Positions 30,386-41,466 of a stretch of DNA of 64,000 nt are shown one piece after another (within the stretch, counting starts at the first letter, position 1; each line of letters starts with the position of its first letter). Location: the NCBI GenBank assembly GCA_905221605.1, contig CAJNDS010000424.1:872978-936977 (forward strand), read 5' to 3'. Both the position numbers and the translations under genes were made by a program. The stretch comes from Symbiodinium natans (taxonomy: Eukaryota; Sar; Dinophyceae; Suessiales; Symbiodiniaceae). The notes beneath the pieces are model-generated. The model saw only the letters and a program-made list of their open reading frames with translations, did no database searches and was not told the DNA's origin.

Positions 30386-31211
30386 CCTCAAAAGGAAGTC
30401 GCATACTGCCGGGGCCAAGTAAGCCTTCATGAGCCTTGATGGGCTAAGCATGACAAGCCCTGACGCCCACTAAGCCCGAACCTCTAAACCCAAAATCCTT
30501 GAACCCTTCCTGTAGCTCGTTGAACAGCAGTTTTCTACCTTAAAAGCCCCCAACACAAGATCAGGCCCAAATGAAGCTTGTTGAGGGCTGTTTGCGTCTA
30601 GAATCTTGAAGGGACGAGGACCCACGACCCGCGACAACTTCTGACAAAGAAGAGGGGATCGACACTTAGGGGCTGGGTACTTCACCGTTATTCTTTTGGT
30701 GATATGTAATCCTTTACAAACAAAAGCCTTTTTTGTGCTAGGGTATTCAGCCCCTGTTCATTCCGAGAGCAGGATCCTTAACAAGTTTTCTTCAGGTTCG
30801 GTCGGGGTCCGGGTGCAGGTCAAAGCATTTTGTTATAAAACCTAAACCCCAAACGCTAAACCCTGCTTCTTTTAAGACATGGGACGGCCACCTTCAGGCC
30901 CATACTTTGACGACGGAACGACTTCTTTGGAACATGTTGCCGCAACGGTCGAGTGCAGCATGCGGCGATGATGAGCTTGCCTTGGGCTCACAAAGGTGCT
31001 ATATGGGAGCAACTCCAAGCCTCGTGGTTTGCCATGTTTCCCTGTTTCTGGGGTAGCTCGTCGGTACAGTCCGCTTGCTGGCGTGTTTGCAGTAGATCTC
31101 CACCATGGGTGTTTTCCATAGAACGCGAAAGATCATGTCAGAACTGACAGGTATGGTGTTGCTTCTTGCGCAATGTGGGCTTCCGGTCACCGAGCTTCAA
31201 CAACCTACCCA
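30386..31211. other. Unique sequence, no supported gene
   Basis: No repeat array of note. A frame at 30953-31147 is open, but I see no recognisable motif. A donor-like CAAAG|GTGC occurs near 30993. Confidence 0.35.
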
Positions 31212-31309
31212 GAGACTCCAAAACCCCTTGATTAAGGAATATACCTTAAATCATATTAGGGTTCCTTTAATTTAAGGTATATTCCTTAATTAAGGGGTTT
31301 TGGAGGCTC
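31212..31309. mobile_element. Hairpin element with about 40-bp arms
   Basis: Left arm begins AGAGACTCCAAAACCCCTTG, right arm ends AATTAAGGGGTTTTGGAGGC. The arms (31212-31251 and 31270-31309) match at about 38 of 40 positions around an 18-bp loop. This fold-back structure is typical of a small MITE. No other full copy was seen in the window. Confidence 0.85.
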
Positions 31310-31346
31310 TGTGTGCCATCAGAGCTTCTCCAACTTCCGATGCAGG

Positions 31347-31463
31347 CAGCAGCCTTGGCGTTGCAGCCCTTCGTGTCGGAACAGACGAGGCTGCCTGCCC
31401 TCAAGACGCATCATGAACCCCAGCGAAGCATGTTCAGTGCACCCTGCACCTTTTTCAAGTCTA
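31347..31463 (+). CDS. Exon-like island, unknown
   Basis: After acceptor-like CCGATGCAG the frame reads AAALALQPFVSEQTRLPALK, then THHEPQRSMFSAPCTFFK, and runs into a TATATA tract. Codon use looks coding. No family recognised. Confidence 0.3.
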
Positions 31464-32069
31464 ATATATATATATATATATGTAATACATATATGTATAG
31501 CCAAGTAACAGCCAACAGGGCATTTCATGTGTGATAAGCAGGCCCAAGGCCTTCAAAGCCTCGACTCGAACCGGCGCGAGTTGTCGGCGAAACCCCAAGG
31601 CCTCAGTAGTTCAGCGCTGCAGCCGGTCCTCCTGAAACCCGACCCCCCTTACCCCCCCTAACAGCCCAAACCCACCTAAATTCTCAGGGCAAACCTATTG
31701 CTTTAAACGCAGTTAAACTCCATAAGGCCGCAACTCCAGCGTTAAAGAAGCTTATGTAGACCGAAAAGTGTCAGCGTTCGATTGCAAGCCCGCATAAAGC
31801 CTAAACCTTTAGGGTATATCGAGCTCACCCCATGCAAGCCTTGAGGCGCAATATCTTCAACCCGAAGTCGCCCCTAAACCCTTGGCCTCCAACCCTGACC
31901 CACAAACAACCAAAATGAGAACCCCGAAGCCCGAAGCTCTATACCCTTAAAAAAACTAAAAGCAACTCCCCAAAAGCTATAAACAAACTCAAACAAAAAA
32001 ACACCATAAACCAAATAGACAGACTTTAAGAAACACACACAAAAGCAAAACAAAAATAGACTCCAGAGG

Positions 32070-32142
32070 CCGACGACCCGGTGCGGTGGCACGGCGGCAG
32101 CTGCCGCCGCGTCGGTGGCCTGCGAGGCTTGTGCTCCTGTCA
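32070..32142 (+). CDS. Exon-like island, possibly PPR-like
   Basis: GC-rich island between A-rich sequence and a TTTAGGG array. All three frames are open. One reads TAAAAASVACEACAPV and another GAVARRQLPPRRWPARLVLL; both recall PPR helices, so the frame cannot be settled. Confidence 0.22.
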
Positions 32143-32179
32143 GGAGGTGACGAATGTACATAACCCCCCTCCTCCCTTT

Positions 32180-32309
32180 TAGGGTTAGGGTTTAGGGTTT
32201 AGGGTTTAGGGTTTAGGGTTTAGGGTTTAGGGTTTAGGGTTTAGGGTTTAGGGTTTAGGGTTTAGGGTTTAGGGTTTAGGGTTTAGGGTTTAGGGTTTAG
32301 GGTTTAGGA
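32180..32309 (+). repeat. Telomere-like array (TTTAGGG)n
   Basis: About 18 nearly perfect units. Confidence 0.97.
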
Positions 32310-32906
32310 GGGGCCGCCTTATTCTGAGGACCCCCAACGGACCATAACTAAGAGAGATCAATATACATACATATATGTATATATACACACACTTTTTTTC
32401 AAATATTTGTCTTTGTTTACATATGTGTATATATATATATACACAGGTATATGCGTTTGGCTTATGGTTAGAATTTGTTGTGAACTATAAAGACAGGGGA
32501 GGAGGGGGGGGGGGCCTGCATACATAGTTATGATTACTTTTGGTTTGTTTGTTTTGTGTTTGTTTATTTGCCTTGCTTTTTGATGCTGCGTAATGACGTA
32601 AATATGTGTTATTTGCCATTTCATATACACACGCATGTTTTATGTGTGTATATATATATGTATATGTTTACACATGTTTTCATTTGCTTGTTGTTTGCTT
32701 TATGTATGTAAGATGGTGCGCATCAGGTCTGTTTCTCGCTCAAGACTCGCGCGCCGGCCGCCCCATAGCTGGACATTTTCCCCAGGCACCCGAAAACCTG
32801 CCTTGCCAGCACAAAAGCCTACCCATGATTTTTTGCTTCAGCCTTGGGAATACGGTATTTGGGGTTTAGAGAAAAGTCCGTCAACAGCCAACGCTCTTTC
32901 TCGCAG

Positions 32907-32962
32907 GCGGAGGCAGATTCTTGGCCGCACTGGCACATGAGCTGGCTGCGGCTCAACAAGAA
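32907..32962 (+). CDS. Exon-like island (with 33070-33134)
   Basis: After CTTTCTCGCAG the frame reads GGRFLAALAHELAAAQQE and ends at GAA|GTGACAG. Phase 0 at its end joins in frame with 33070. Helical, Ala-rich; family not recognised. Confidence 0.4.
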
Positions 32963-33069
32963 GTGACAGTTACCGCAACAAATGTATCGGCACCGCCGAC
33001 CCCAAACCTCAAGCCCTAAACCCCAAACCCCAAACCCCAAGCCCCAAGCCTCAAAGCACTGCACCTGAG

Positions 33070-33134
33070 GCTCCCAAGCTGCTTCCCGCGCTCCTCGCCG
33101 CGCAGCACACTCAGATGGCGAAGGCCAACACGAG
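33070..33134 (+). CDS. Exon-like island ending at GTTTAGGG
   Basis: After CACCTGAG the frame reads APKLLPALLAAQHTQMAKAN, then T, and ends ACGAG|GTTTAGGG, the exact start of a TTTAGGG array (33135-33215). The intervening 107 bp from 32963 ends in CCCTAAA/CCCCAAA units. A good example of the array-bounded intron pattern. Confidence 0.42.
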
Positions 33135-33330
33135 GTTTAGGGTTTAGGGTTTAGGGTTTAGGGTTTAGGGTTTAGGGTTTAGGGCTTAGGGCTTAGGGTT
33201 TAGGGTTTAGGGTTTTGGGCAAAGTTTAGGGTTCAAGGTTTAGGGTTCGGGAGGCTTGCTACGGGTGTAGCGTTTAGGGATGTTCAGGGTTCAGGGCTTA
33301 GGGAGGTTCAGGGTTTTGGGCTTAGGGTTT
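33135..33330 (+). repeat. TTTAGGG array, clean then decayed
   Basis: Clean heptamers to about 33215, then TTCAGGG/TTTTGGG variants. Confidence 0.92.
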
Positions 33331-34568
33331 ACAAGCTATGGAGTTTCCATATCGACATCCGCTCATAGATAATGTTTCTTAGCTGTGCAAAGCCATTTCC
33401 CAAGGTTGTGTGGCATCATGGGTAAAACGACGTGGTCCCAATGGCAAAACAACATGTCCACTGAATTCCCTCTATGTTTTGCTGCTAAATATAGTTCACT
33501 TCGACATAATATCAACAGACTATTGCAAGGACGGAAGACCCCAAACCCGAACCCCCTACACGCCTCTTCAGGACATTGGCTTTCGGATTGTTTTGGGCTT
33601 TGATAACGTCCCACGTAGTCTGGCCCTTAGCCCGGAAGCTTGCACAGGGCTAGGAGCTGGCTGATGACCGTTTGGGGCTTAGGGTTTATGATTAAGGGCT
33701 TGGGCGTTTTAGGCTTTGGGTGTAGTGTTAAGGGGGTCTAAAGGGTTACACGACCCTCTGGAATTTTCAGATTCAAACCAGTCTGGTTTTTTGAACTTTG
33801 CGCTGAGTGCTGTACCGAAACCCTAAATCTTCAAGCCTAAACCCTACAAACCCTACACCCGGACAGGTGTTGGCTGTGATCGGCAGCGCCGGGTGAATTT
33901 GCCTTCCGCCTCAGTGCGCCCCTGCGAAGCTGCGAACGAAAAGAGAAAGCTTCATGCTGCCAGGTTCAGGGGCCATAGGGTTGTGGAAACCGCAAAAGTA
34001 TTCTGCGTTGACCGTCAAGGCTTTGCCCATGGAGGTTAGGGAGCTTGGCTTGGATGGTCGAAGCAATGCGTTGCTCTGCGAACCCCAAACTTCAGCTCCT
34101 GGTATGAACCCGTGACGCCAGACCCTGAAGCCCAAAAAATCAGCAAAGCCCACCACCGCTGAACCCTTAACCCTAAGCCCGAAGCCCTAAACCCCAAAGC
34201 CTAAACCCCGAGACTCCCTGACGTGGCAGGAGATTTCGGTTGCAGCTCCGCTCGGGCCTTTCGACGACTCTTTGAGGCTTTGGCTGGGGAATGTTGGGAG
34301 ACTCGGGGAGGGGCTGGAATATTTTTTCGGGACTTGGGTTAAAGATAAAGTTTAGGGGTTGTCGGGGTTTAGGGTTAGGGCTTTCAGTGTCTCGGGGTTT
34401 AGGGCTTTGAGCGCTGTGTTTGTGTTTGGTGGGTTTAGGGTTGTGAAGCTGGGGACGGCATCTTCAGCCCCCTGCTCTTCATCTACCAAGCTTTGCAAAT
34501 TTAGAGAAATCCACTTGCGGGCAGAGTGGCTGTCTTGAGCGAGGTCAGCAGAACCAACATACTATAGG
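33331..34568. other. Unique sequence with small exon-like stretches
   Basis: Candidates are GTGTTGGCTGTGATCGG at 33867-33892 (between GGACAG and GGTGAAT) and a frame starting at 34229 after GACGTGGCAG (EISVAAPLGPFDDSLRLW). CCCTAAA-like units lie at 34165-34205. Nothing firm. Confidence 0.35.
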
Positions 34569-34742
34569 TGTCGGAATAGTTACTAATGGTATTCCCTTAT
34601 GGCCTCTATATAATTCTTCTATACTAACCCTCTCAAAACAACCCTAAACCCTAAACCCTAAAACCCTAAACCCTAAACCCTAAACCCTAAACCCTAAACC
34701 CTAAACCCCAAACCCTAAACCCTAGACTAATTATTGAGGCAG
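34569..34742 (+). mobile_element. Dispersed element, family F, split by a CCCTAAA array
   Basis: The left part matches 26541-26600 (TCGGAA-AGTTACTAATGG, TATTCCCTTATGG) and the right part matches CTAATTATTAAGGC. Between them is a CCCTAAA array of about 80 bp (34644-34724) that the 26541 copy lacks. Its right end supplies an acceptor-like GAGGCAG for the next island. Confidence 0.65.
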
Positions 34743-34798
34743 TGTCAGACTCCGCGTTGCACACTAGCGACTTGCAGGCCGTCATCGCGCAAAGACGG
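34743..34798 (+). CDS. Exon-like island, unknown
   Basis: After GAGGCAG the frame reads SDSALHTSDLQAVIAQRR and ends CGG|GTCAGT, a donor-like site. A TTTAGGG array (34828-34870) follows. Confidence 0.38.
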
Positions 34799-34870
34799 GT
34801 CAGTAGTGGCACATAGATGCCCGCAGGGTTTAGGGTCTAGGGTTTAGGGTTTAGGGTTTAGGGTTTAGGG

Positions 34871-37493
34871 TGGCTCACGTTGATCGTTTATCTCCCGTAG
34901 AGCATTAACGCCGAGGCCGCGGGGCCAGTAGATTATCTGTGGCTATAAACCCAGGGCACTTCATGTTATGAGGGAGCTTTTCTTTTTACGTTGCGGTTAT
35001 GGCCAGCTTCCCTTGAAAGAACCTAAATTACAATGGTTCCATAAGTTCTTTGTCTGGCGTTTCGGTCATTACAGGAGGCCCAAATTCCAAGCACACGGCT
35101 CAACCCAGCGTCTGCGTGGAGGCATCTGGGTGTTGTCAAGATGCAGCAGTGAGGGCCGGCAAGACCCCTGCCTTCGCCGCAGCATTTGGGAGTATGCCTT
35201 GTATTTCTTGTATCGTATGTCTCTGCTCTGCAACAGGGGTTGCTTCATCCACTGAAGCGGCACAGACACCCAGGCCACAAGAAACCAACGGGCGCTACGA
35301 AGGGGTACGGAGTAGCGGGCAGATTTCAGCTCTGCAAGACGCAACCCTTGTCTGCACCAGCACTTGTACAAAGTGACTGTATGCTCATGTGCAGTGCCAT
35401 CGCCTGCGCATCCCCGCTTGGGGATGATCAGGTCTCTCAGCTACCTGTTCTCGCTGCGGCTGCAGCAAGAAACAGCACGGACGTGCCAGCCGGTGTTTGC
35501 ACACTCCATGCAGCACCCTTATTATTATTATGATTATGTCGATTTTTTATTAGTATCATTAGTATTCTTACTAGCAGTATTATTATGGTTCTTATGATTA
35601 TCCCTACAGCTTATGGAAGTTGGACCCCCTGGCAGCCAGCACAGGTGGACGCCGACGAGTCCCGCGCCGACATGTTTCTCCGCTTCCTTGCCCAGACAGA
35701 CAGGCGTTCTGCTTCCAATCTCTCGAGCCAACTTAGGGTTGTTTCGTCTTACCCTGATTTTTTATGGTATGATTGTTTATACTGATTAATCTGATTATGA
35801 CCCTTTTTATATGATGATTATTATTGGTATTATTAGAATCATTACTAGTATTATTATGGTTCTTATGATTATGAGTATAGTTTCAGGGTTTTCAATCCTC
35901 GGAGTTGTAGAACTAGACGCCCTAAGACTGCGGTCGTAGTTCAACGATTTTGTTTATGGCGTTGGTGACTTGCAGGGTTTGGCACGAAGACTTTACAGGC
36001 TACCCCACAAGTCAGATCATGGTGGGATGAAGTTTATTTACCCTTGTTGGGAATGTTCAAGAGTACCTGATCTGGGAATGTTTAAGAGTACCTTATTTGG
36101 GAATGTTCAAGAGTATTTTATTTCGGAATGTCTTTTTTCGGTATATATGGCCAACCTGCATGAGTGGGATCGTAAGAGCAACTGTTTTCTTTTCGGAGGC
36201 TCATCTTGCTGCTGAACACTGTTCGGGTTTTAGGGTTCAGGGTTTTGGGGTTTAATTGGTCTTGGGCAATGATAGCTTGGATGTGTTCAGACCAAAGATC
36301 GAGTGAAACTGCTTGAGTGGGTTTAGTTGTATCTGACCCAACACCGAACCCATCAGAACCCTGCCCCAAGCCTCGGCAGCTGATTTTCACATCACCAATG
36401 CCGCCATGACACACCGCTCCCCCCTCGCCCCAAGAGCATCCAGGAATTCAGCCCTACCCCCTAAACCCCAAACCCTAAACCCTAAACCCTAAACCAGGTA
36501 CAGCCGCCTCAATGGTGGGGCTTCGATCTGAGATGCCACAGTGTGGTTTGGGGGGGCTCGGGGCTCTCCATCGCCTAGGGTTGCAGGTTAAAAGTCTGTA
36601 GTATGAACGTTCATATATGTATATTTATCTGTGTACATGTGCTCATATGTGTATCTACATGTATATATATATATATACATTTACATATACATATACACAT
36701 GTACTCGTCTATGTATATCACATATACGTATGTTGGCGTGGGAATACAATTTGTATACTATATAGATAGGTAGATGTTGATCAACACACCCCAAGACAGC
36801 AACCAACACAGTCTAAGTTCACATGGAAAAACATCTCGTTGGAGGTTTGCGTATTCCACGGGATCGGTACCCTAAACCCTGAGCCCTGCACCCAGAACTG
36901 ATGCCATGATGTCGGATCATCTGCGGCGCAGGCCGCAGGCCCCCAGCAACGGACAAAGCACATAGGACTTCACCTACATTCAAATCTAGGGTCTTTTAGA
37001 TCAGCACTCCCATGATCAACCAGGACCGAGGAGTTCACCCCCCGCCCCCCCCCCTGGGCCGCCCCAGATTTTAGGCCCAAAAACTCCAAACAGCGCCCGC
37101 ATCGAAAACAGTACACATCCGAACAGGGCTCAACAAGCTACCCTTGCAGCAAAGGCACGGCCCTCCGGCAGACCACGGGTAAGCCTGGTGCCCCGCTCAG
37201 AGTCTCAGATGATCCAACTCGCTGCTGTGAAGTTTCTTGGACAGTTTTGCCTCCGCCGTCCGAGCTTGCAGGATTATGATTGTCATTATTTATGTGCATG
37301 ATTATTTCTTGTATTGTTATTTTTGCTCGTACTATTGTTGTGATTGTTATTGTGCTTTTTCTTATGGTTTCAGAGGCTGCAAGAGTTCAGCGTGTATTAA
37401 GTTGCGAAAACATGCAGACGTTGATGATAGCAGACTTGTCAGTGTGTGCTTGAACTACAGTAGGTGCACTACTGTACTGCAATTCCTCTGGCT
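34871..37493. other. Long stretch without a confident gene
   Basis: A frame at 35074-35376, starting after CATTACAG, reads TGGPNSKHTAQPSV through AQTPRPQETNGRYEG to a TGA and might be an exon. AT-rich TTATTATTATGATT tracts lie at 35518-35600 and 35795-35880. The phrase GGGAATGTTCAAGAGTA recurs three times at 36048-36115. CCCTAAA array at 36455-36495, ATATGT tract at 36604-36735. Confidence 0.35.
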
Positions 37494-38642
37494 ATGGCGC
37501 CCAAAGTTGCAGGCAAGCGCAAGCGGGTGCAGCAGCAAGAGTGTGCAGAAGCAGAGGCACTGCACTGGTGGACCGGGAAGAATTCGCAAGGTTTGATCGC
37601 TTGTTTCAAGAAGGAGCTGGCCCTTTTCCTCAAAGGCTCCTTTGTCGATTGCGACCATTGGTCGCAGCGCAAATTCCTGTACTTTCAGCGCAACTACGCT
37701 GAAGTGCCCAGACTGCTCGAAAGGTGCAATAGCGTCATTGATAGCATCAACGACACGGTCGAGGAGCAAATCGACAAAGTTCTTTCAGAAGGTCCTGCAA
37801 GCTGGAAAGAGCTCATGGGGGAAGGTGAAGAAGATATGTTGGGCCCCTTCTTGCTTTGCCACCCTGAAGAACACAAAGGCTTTCTGAGATTGTGCCGCCC
37901 AGAGGGATCAGGGACATTTGGAACCAAAGGTCCGCAGAAACAGCTCCCGAGCGACCTGTCAGGCAAGGTCAGGCATGCTCTTTTCCGTTGGTGGCACCAG
38001 AATGTGCGCGCTTGGGTGGTGAATGCGGAGCAGGATTGCTTTGCATCTCAATTCTCTCGGCTGCTGTGGGGTGCCTCTGCAGATCATGTTGAGATCAAAG
38101 TTGTGGGCAGCCCTGCTCGGGCGGCAGTGCACTTCCTATTGCCCGAGTCCGAGCCTTTAGAGACATTGGCTGACATGGCAGATGAACACATCATCAGGAA
38201 GTGGCAAGAGCGAAGTGGCCGAGAGGAGGAGTACTATGGCTCATGGCTGCTGGAGATCATCGATGGTCACCGGGCACAGCGTGTGCGACAAGTCATTTGC
38301 GAGCTTACGGGCATCAAATGTCCCATGGATGCAGACCCAAAGAAACTACACGAAGTCAATGAGATTGAGCGGTCAATTTCCCACTGGAGAGGATGGATGC
38401 AGATGTTTAATTTTCGAGAGTTGATTGATCTGAAGGTTCGATGCCGCGGCATGACGGAGCAAGAAGGACGCCGCATCAAGGGAAAACTGGATGATTGCTT
38501 ACCGGTCACGCGTATTGATTCCTGCAACGGAGAGTTGCTCCAGGGCTCGGATAACGAGTCTGACTACTTGGAGGATCCAACGTGCCGGATGCTACCCGCG
38601 CCAGAGGACCAGCGACTGCTTGCCCACATGAACGGCTTCTAG
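37494..38642 (+). CDS. Intronless protein of unknown function, 382 aa
   Basis: Start chosen at ATG 37494 (gctATGg); the frame is open 30 bases further but without an ATG. It begins MAPKVAGKRKRVQQQE, a likely nuclear localisation signal (GKRKRVQ). It is Trp-rich, mostly helical and charged, with segments such as GKVRHALFRWWHQNVRAWVV and IERSISHWRGWMQMFNFREL. An acidic C-terminus (GSDNESDYLEDP) precedes TAG. No domain recognised. The stop codon directly abuts an introner-like element at 38643. Confidence 0.7.
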   Translation: MAPKVAGKRKRVQQQECAEAEALHWWTGKNSQGLIACFKKELALFLKGSFVDCDHWSQRKFLYFQRNYAEVPRLLERCNSVIDSINDTVEEQIDKVLSEGPASWKELMGEGEEDMLGPFLLCHPEEHKGFLRLCRPEGSGTFGTKGPQKQLPSDLSGKVRHALFRWWHQNVRAWVVNAEQDCFASQFSRLLWGASADHVEIKVVGSPARAAVHFLLPESEPLETLADMADEHIIRKWQERSGREEEYYGSWLLEIIDGHRAQRVRQVICELTGIKCPMDADPKKLHEVNEIERSISHWRGWMQMFNFRELIDLKVRCRGMTEQEGRRIKGKLDDCLPVTRIDSCNGELLQGSDNESDYLEDPTCRMLPAPEDQRLLAHMNGF

Positions 38643-38735
38643 GTAGGCCCTTGGGACATTTCATATTCTCCCCTACTAGGTTCAAAGAGGATCACATTCA
38701 GGAACATCTTTCAGAGGGTTTCAGGGCCAACCTAG
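38643..38735 (+). mobile_element. Introner-like element, family 1
   Basis: 93 bp from GTAGGCCCTTGGGACATTTC to GGGCCAACCTAG, with GT...AG ends. Flanked by CTAG|G on the left and CTAG|G at the right end, like a short target duplication. Copies at 38867, 41927 and 59225 share GTAGGCCCTTGGGA, a GGATCA/GGATTACATTCAGGAA block and an AG end. Introners are transposable elements that become introns and are reported from dinoflagellates. Confidence 0.65.
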
Positions 38736-38866
38736 GCTCCGAAGAGGAAGCGCAGCTGACCGTCAAGCTCAGCTGGATGAAATTATTGAACTTCGAGTTG
38801 AGGGTGGAGGTGCTGGCGCGGGTTCCTGCGGATTACAAGCGCCCCTACCACCTGGTGCGAATCCAG
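38736..38866 (+). CDS. Exon between two introner-like elements
   Basis: Frame SEEEAQLTVKLSWMKLLNFE, then LRVEVLARVPADYKRPYHLV, RIQ. Open from edge to edge and then E-stop (GAA TGA) after removal of the second element. Coding character is good, but the frame does not continue from the ORF ending at 38642, so it belongs to another transcript or the locus is rearranged. Confidence 0.45.
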
Positions 38867-38956
38867 GTAGGCCCTTGGGATATTTTCACCCTTCTGAGTT
38901 GAAGAGGATCATACGTAGGAATATCTTTTCGAAGGGTTTTTAGGGTGCCATCCCAG
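38867..38956 (+). mobile_element. Introner-like element, family 1
   Basis: 90 bp from GTAGGCCCTTGGGATATTTT to GTGCCATCCCAG. CCAG|G occurs at the left junction and CCAG|G at the right. About 85% alike to the neighbour by eye. Confidence 0.65.
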
Positions 38957-39999
38957 GAATGAAGCCCGGGGACCGAGTCCGACACTTCGAAGGGGTCTAA
39001 AGTCGCGTGGATCGGCGAGCCACGGTTGCGAGATGATGGCTTAAGGGTAGAGAAAACTTTATTTAATGACGATTTATGGTTTGTAGGGTTTCGGGTTCAG
39101 GTTGTAGGGTTTAGGGTTTTATATAGGGTTTAGGGTTTAGGGTTTAATTTCGAATTCGCCACCAAAGGCCTGTAATTAAGATCAACCCCGCATCCCTCCT
39201 GTCTGGCTGGAGCACTGTGGACAAAAGCTGAGCAAGTCATTGCTGCGGTTGTTCGTTGTCGTTGTTTGGGTTTGGCCACAAATTTCTTTTGCCGGAGTTT
39301 TCACAGCTGGTAGGCTAGCGGCTTATAGCTGTCTTGGTTGGGATGTCCCGGGGCTGCTCAGCCTCAGAATACGGGACATGCACGAGCCTTCTGCGTCGAT
39401 GTCTTCTGTGAACCCTAGACCCTAAACCCTAAACCCTAAACCCTAAACCCTAAACCCTAAACCCTAAACCCTATGAGCCCTACGCCCAAACTCTACAAGC
39501 CCTGAACCTCAAGCCCCAAACCGGTGGCTCCACAAAAGGGAAGCTCGACAGGCGTTCCCTTACCTCAGAGAGCCATTCTCATCAGGTACGGGACTTCCCC
39601 TTCACGCTCATAGAGAAGCCCGCAGGCTGAAGTGCACGGGTGACTTCGGGCTTGCGCTTTAGGGTTAAGGGCTAAGGGGTCGCAGAGCTTTCTGGGTCTT
39701 CATTCCCGGTCGTTTTTGTCATGGTGAAATGAAGTCCAGGGAAGTTGTTCAATGCTGCAGGATGATAGGGCACAGGTTGCGTCAACCAACTCCGTGCAGA
39801 AGATGCTTGCGCCGTCTTGTCACTTTGCCACATGAGACTGCAGAACTCCCAGGACGTGATCGGTGTTGCAAGAGCTTTTGGGGGGCGGATGTGTGCATGA
39901 TGTGACCACTAGGTGCCCTCAGCCCCTGAAGCACTCCGACCTGTCATGAGACCTGTTGAGACAAGTCGTGCGCTTAAGTTGCAACTGGTTCTTCCCAGG
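38957..39999. other. Arrays and unique sequence
   Basis: TTTAGGG units at 39098-39152 and a CCCTAAA array at 39416-39472. No gene supported. Confidence 0.4.
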
Positions 40000-40102
40000 A
40001 CCCCGAGTAGACCCTTATTCCCTTTTCTGTGGGTTGAGGTTCCCTTAGAAGCCCCTTTAACCCAAAAGGGTATCCTTTTTCTTCCTGGGCTCCTCTTGGG
40101 TC
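40000..40102 (+). mobile_element. MITE-like element, family B
   Basis: CCCCGAGTAGACCCTTATTC ... GGCTCCTCTTGGGTC, with the shared middle GGTTCCCTTAGAAGCCCC. Fourth copy of the family. Confidence 0.65.
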
Positions 40103-40291
40103 TAGCTTCAGACCTGGAGCCCTAAACACTAAGATCCGAAGGGGGGAAAACGTCCAGAAACACTCTGAAGTGGCTGAGCGCCACGACTTGCGAGGTGAGA
40201 CTGCCAAGGGCTCTGCGTCCTTTGTGGAGCGTTTGGGGGCGGCTCGGCAGACGTCTCCTTGCAACCCGGTTTAGGGGTAACATGGGGAATA

Positions 40292-40361
40292 CAGGGGTCG
40301 GAATTCGTACAAATAGTATTCCCTTGTGGTCCCTATATACATGTACCATTTTGGGCCCCTG
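40292..40361 (+). mobile_element. Dispersed element, family F (short copy)
   Basis: CAGGGGTCGGAATTCGTACA, then GTATTCCCTTGTGGTCCCTA, ending GGGCCCCTG, which mirrors the left end CAGGGG. Related to 26541 and 63952. Confidence 0.5.
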
Positions 40362-40588
40362 CATTGTTGGACTTCGGGCTTTGGGGTTTAGAGTTTAGGG
40401 AGGGAGGGTGCAGCATGCAGCTGCGGATGACAGCTGAGCTTACTCCTGAAAGGTCCAGTCAGAGTTGTCTGTTTCCAAGCTTCCCAAGCATATGGACGCC
40501 TTGTCTTCACAACCTTGTGATACGTACCACAAGGCGATGGTCAATGCTGGAACTGTTCAGCGTGCAGTGCAGGGGCCTCGGCAAAGAG

Positions 40589-40693
40589 ACCCTAAACCCT
40601 AAACCCTAAACCCTAAACCCTAAACCCTAAACCCTAAACCCTAAACCCTAAACCCTAAACCCTAAACCCTAAACCCTAAACCCTAAACCCTAA
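40589..40693 (-). repeat. Telomere-like array (CCCTAAA)n
   Basis: About 15 perfect units. A short GC-rich open stretch follows (RRALVHLERQLGLGFRQRL, about 40694-40752) and then a TTTAGGG array (40773-40832): the bracketed-island pattern again. Confidence 0.95.
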
Positions 40694-41214
40694 GCGTCGT
40701 GCGCTCGTCCACCTTGAGAGGCAGCTGGGCTTGGGATTTCGTCAGCGGCTTTGAGGATGCATCATCCTTTCGGTTTAGGGTTTAGGGGTTAGGGGTTAGG
40801 GATTAGGGGTTAGGGGTTTAGGGTTTAGGGTTCCAACAGCTGGCGATGTAAAGCGCGTCAGCACTTGAACATGATGGTGGTGTGGCGAGCATGGTATGAC
40901 CCGATGAAGATGGTAGTGTCCATCAAGGATAACCCCACCCTAAACCCTGAACCCTAAACCCCAAAACCCTAACACCCTAAACCCCTAAACCCCTAAAACC
41001 CTAAACCCTAACCCTAGAGCCCTAAGTTAGGCTGAAGGGCTATTTCCCGAGGCTGTCTTTCAACGACTCCCGCGACGACCATCGCACTATCACCAGGCCG
41101 AGACTAGCCCACTCCCTAAACCGTTGAAACCCTGAAACCTCCAACCCCCTTTTGATATTTGGCATAGGGTGTGGGGTTTAGGGTAACTATTATAACCTCT
41201 AGCTGTATCTATGG

Positions 41215-41320
41215 CGTTTCCGAGATTATAGGGGTACCTTACTGTGGTGCTTATTATTGCTTATTATAAGGGAATCCTACTACATTCTTTCGAGGGGTCC
41301 ACTATTTTCGTAAACCCCCC
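41215..41320 (-). mobile_element. MITE-like element, family A (inverted)
   Basis: On the minus strand it begins GGGGGGTTTACGAAAATAGT and ends GGTACCCCTATAATCTCGG, matching the plus-strand copies at 61110 and 61836. Confidence 0.65.
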
Positions 41321-41466
41321 ATATATATATATATGAGAGAGAGACAGAGAGACAACACTTGGATGTTGCCAGGCTGCTTCAGCCGGTGGCCTACCCTACA
41401 GTGGCGCAGGTCGTCTTCGACGGACTTCCGAGGCAGGTTCTGGGCTATGTGAGCTTTAGTAGCAGA

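Noticed and set aside
33363-33664. Opposed frames of 70-84 codons
   Set aside because: Three overlapping frames on two strands with no recognisable sequence; one contains decayed telomere-like text.
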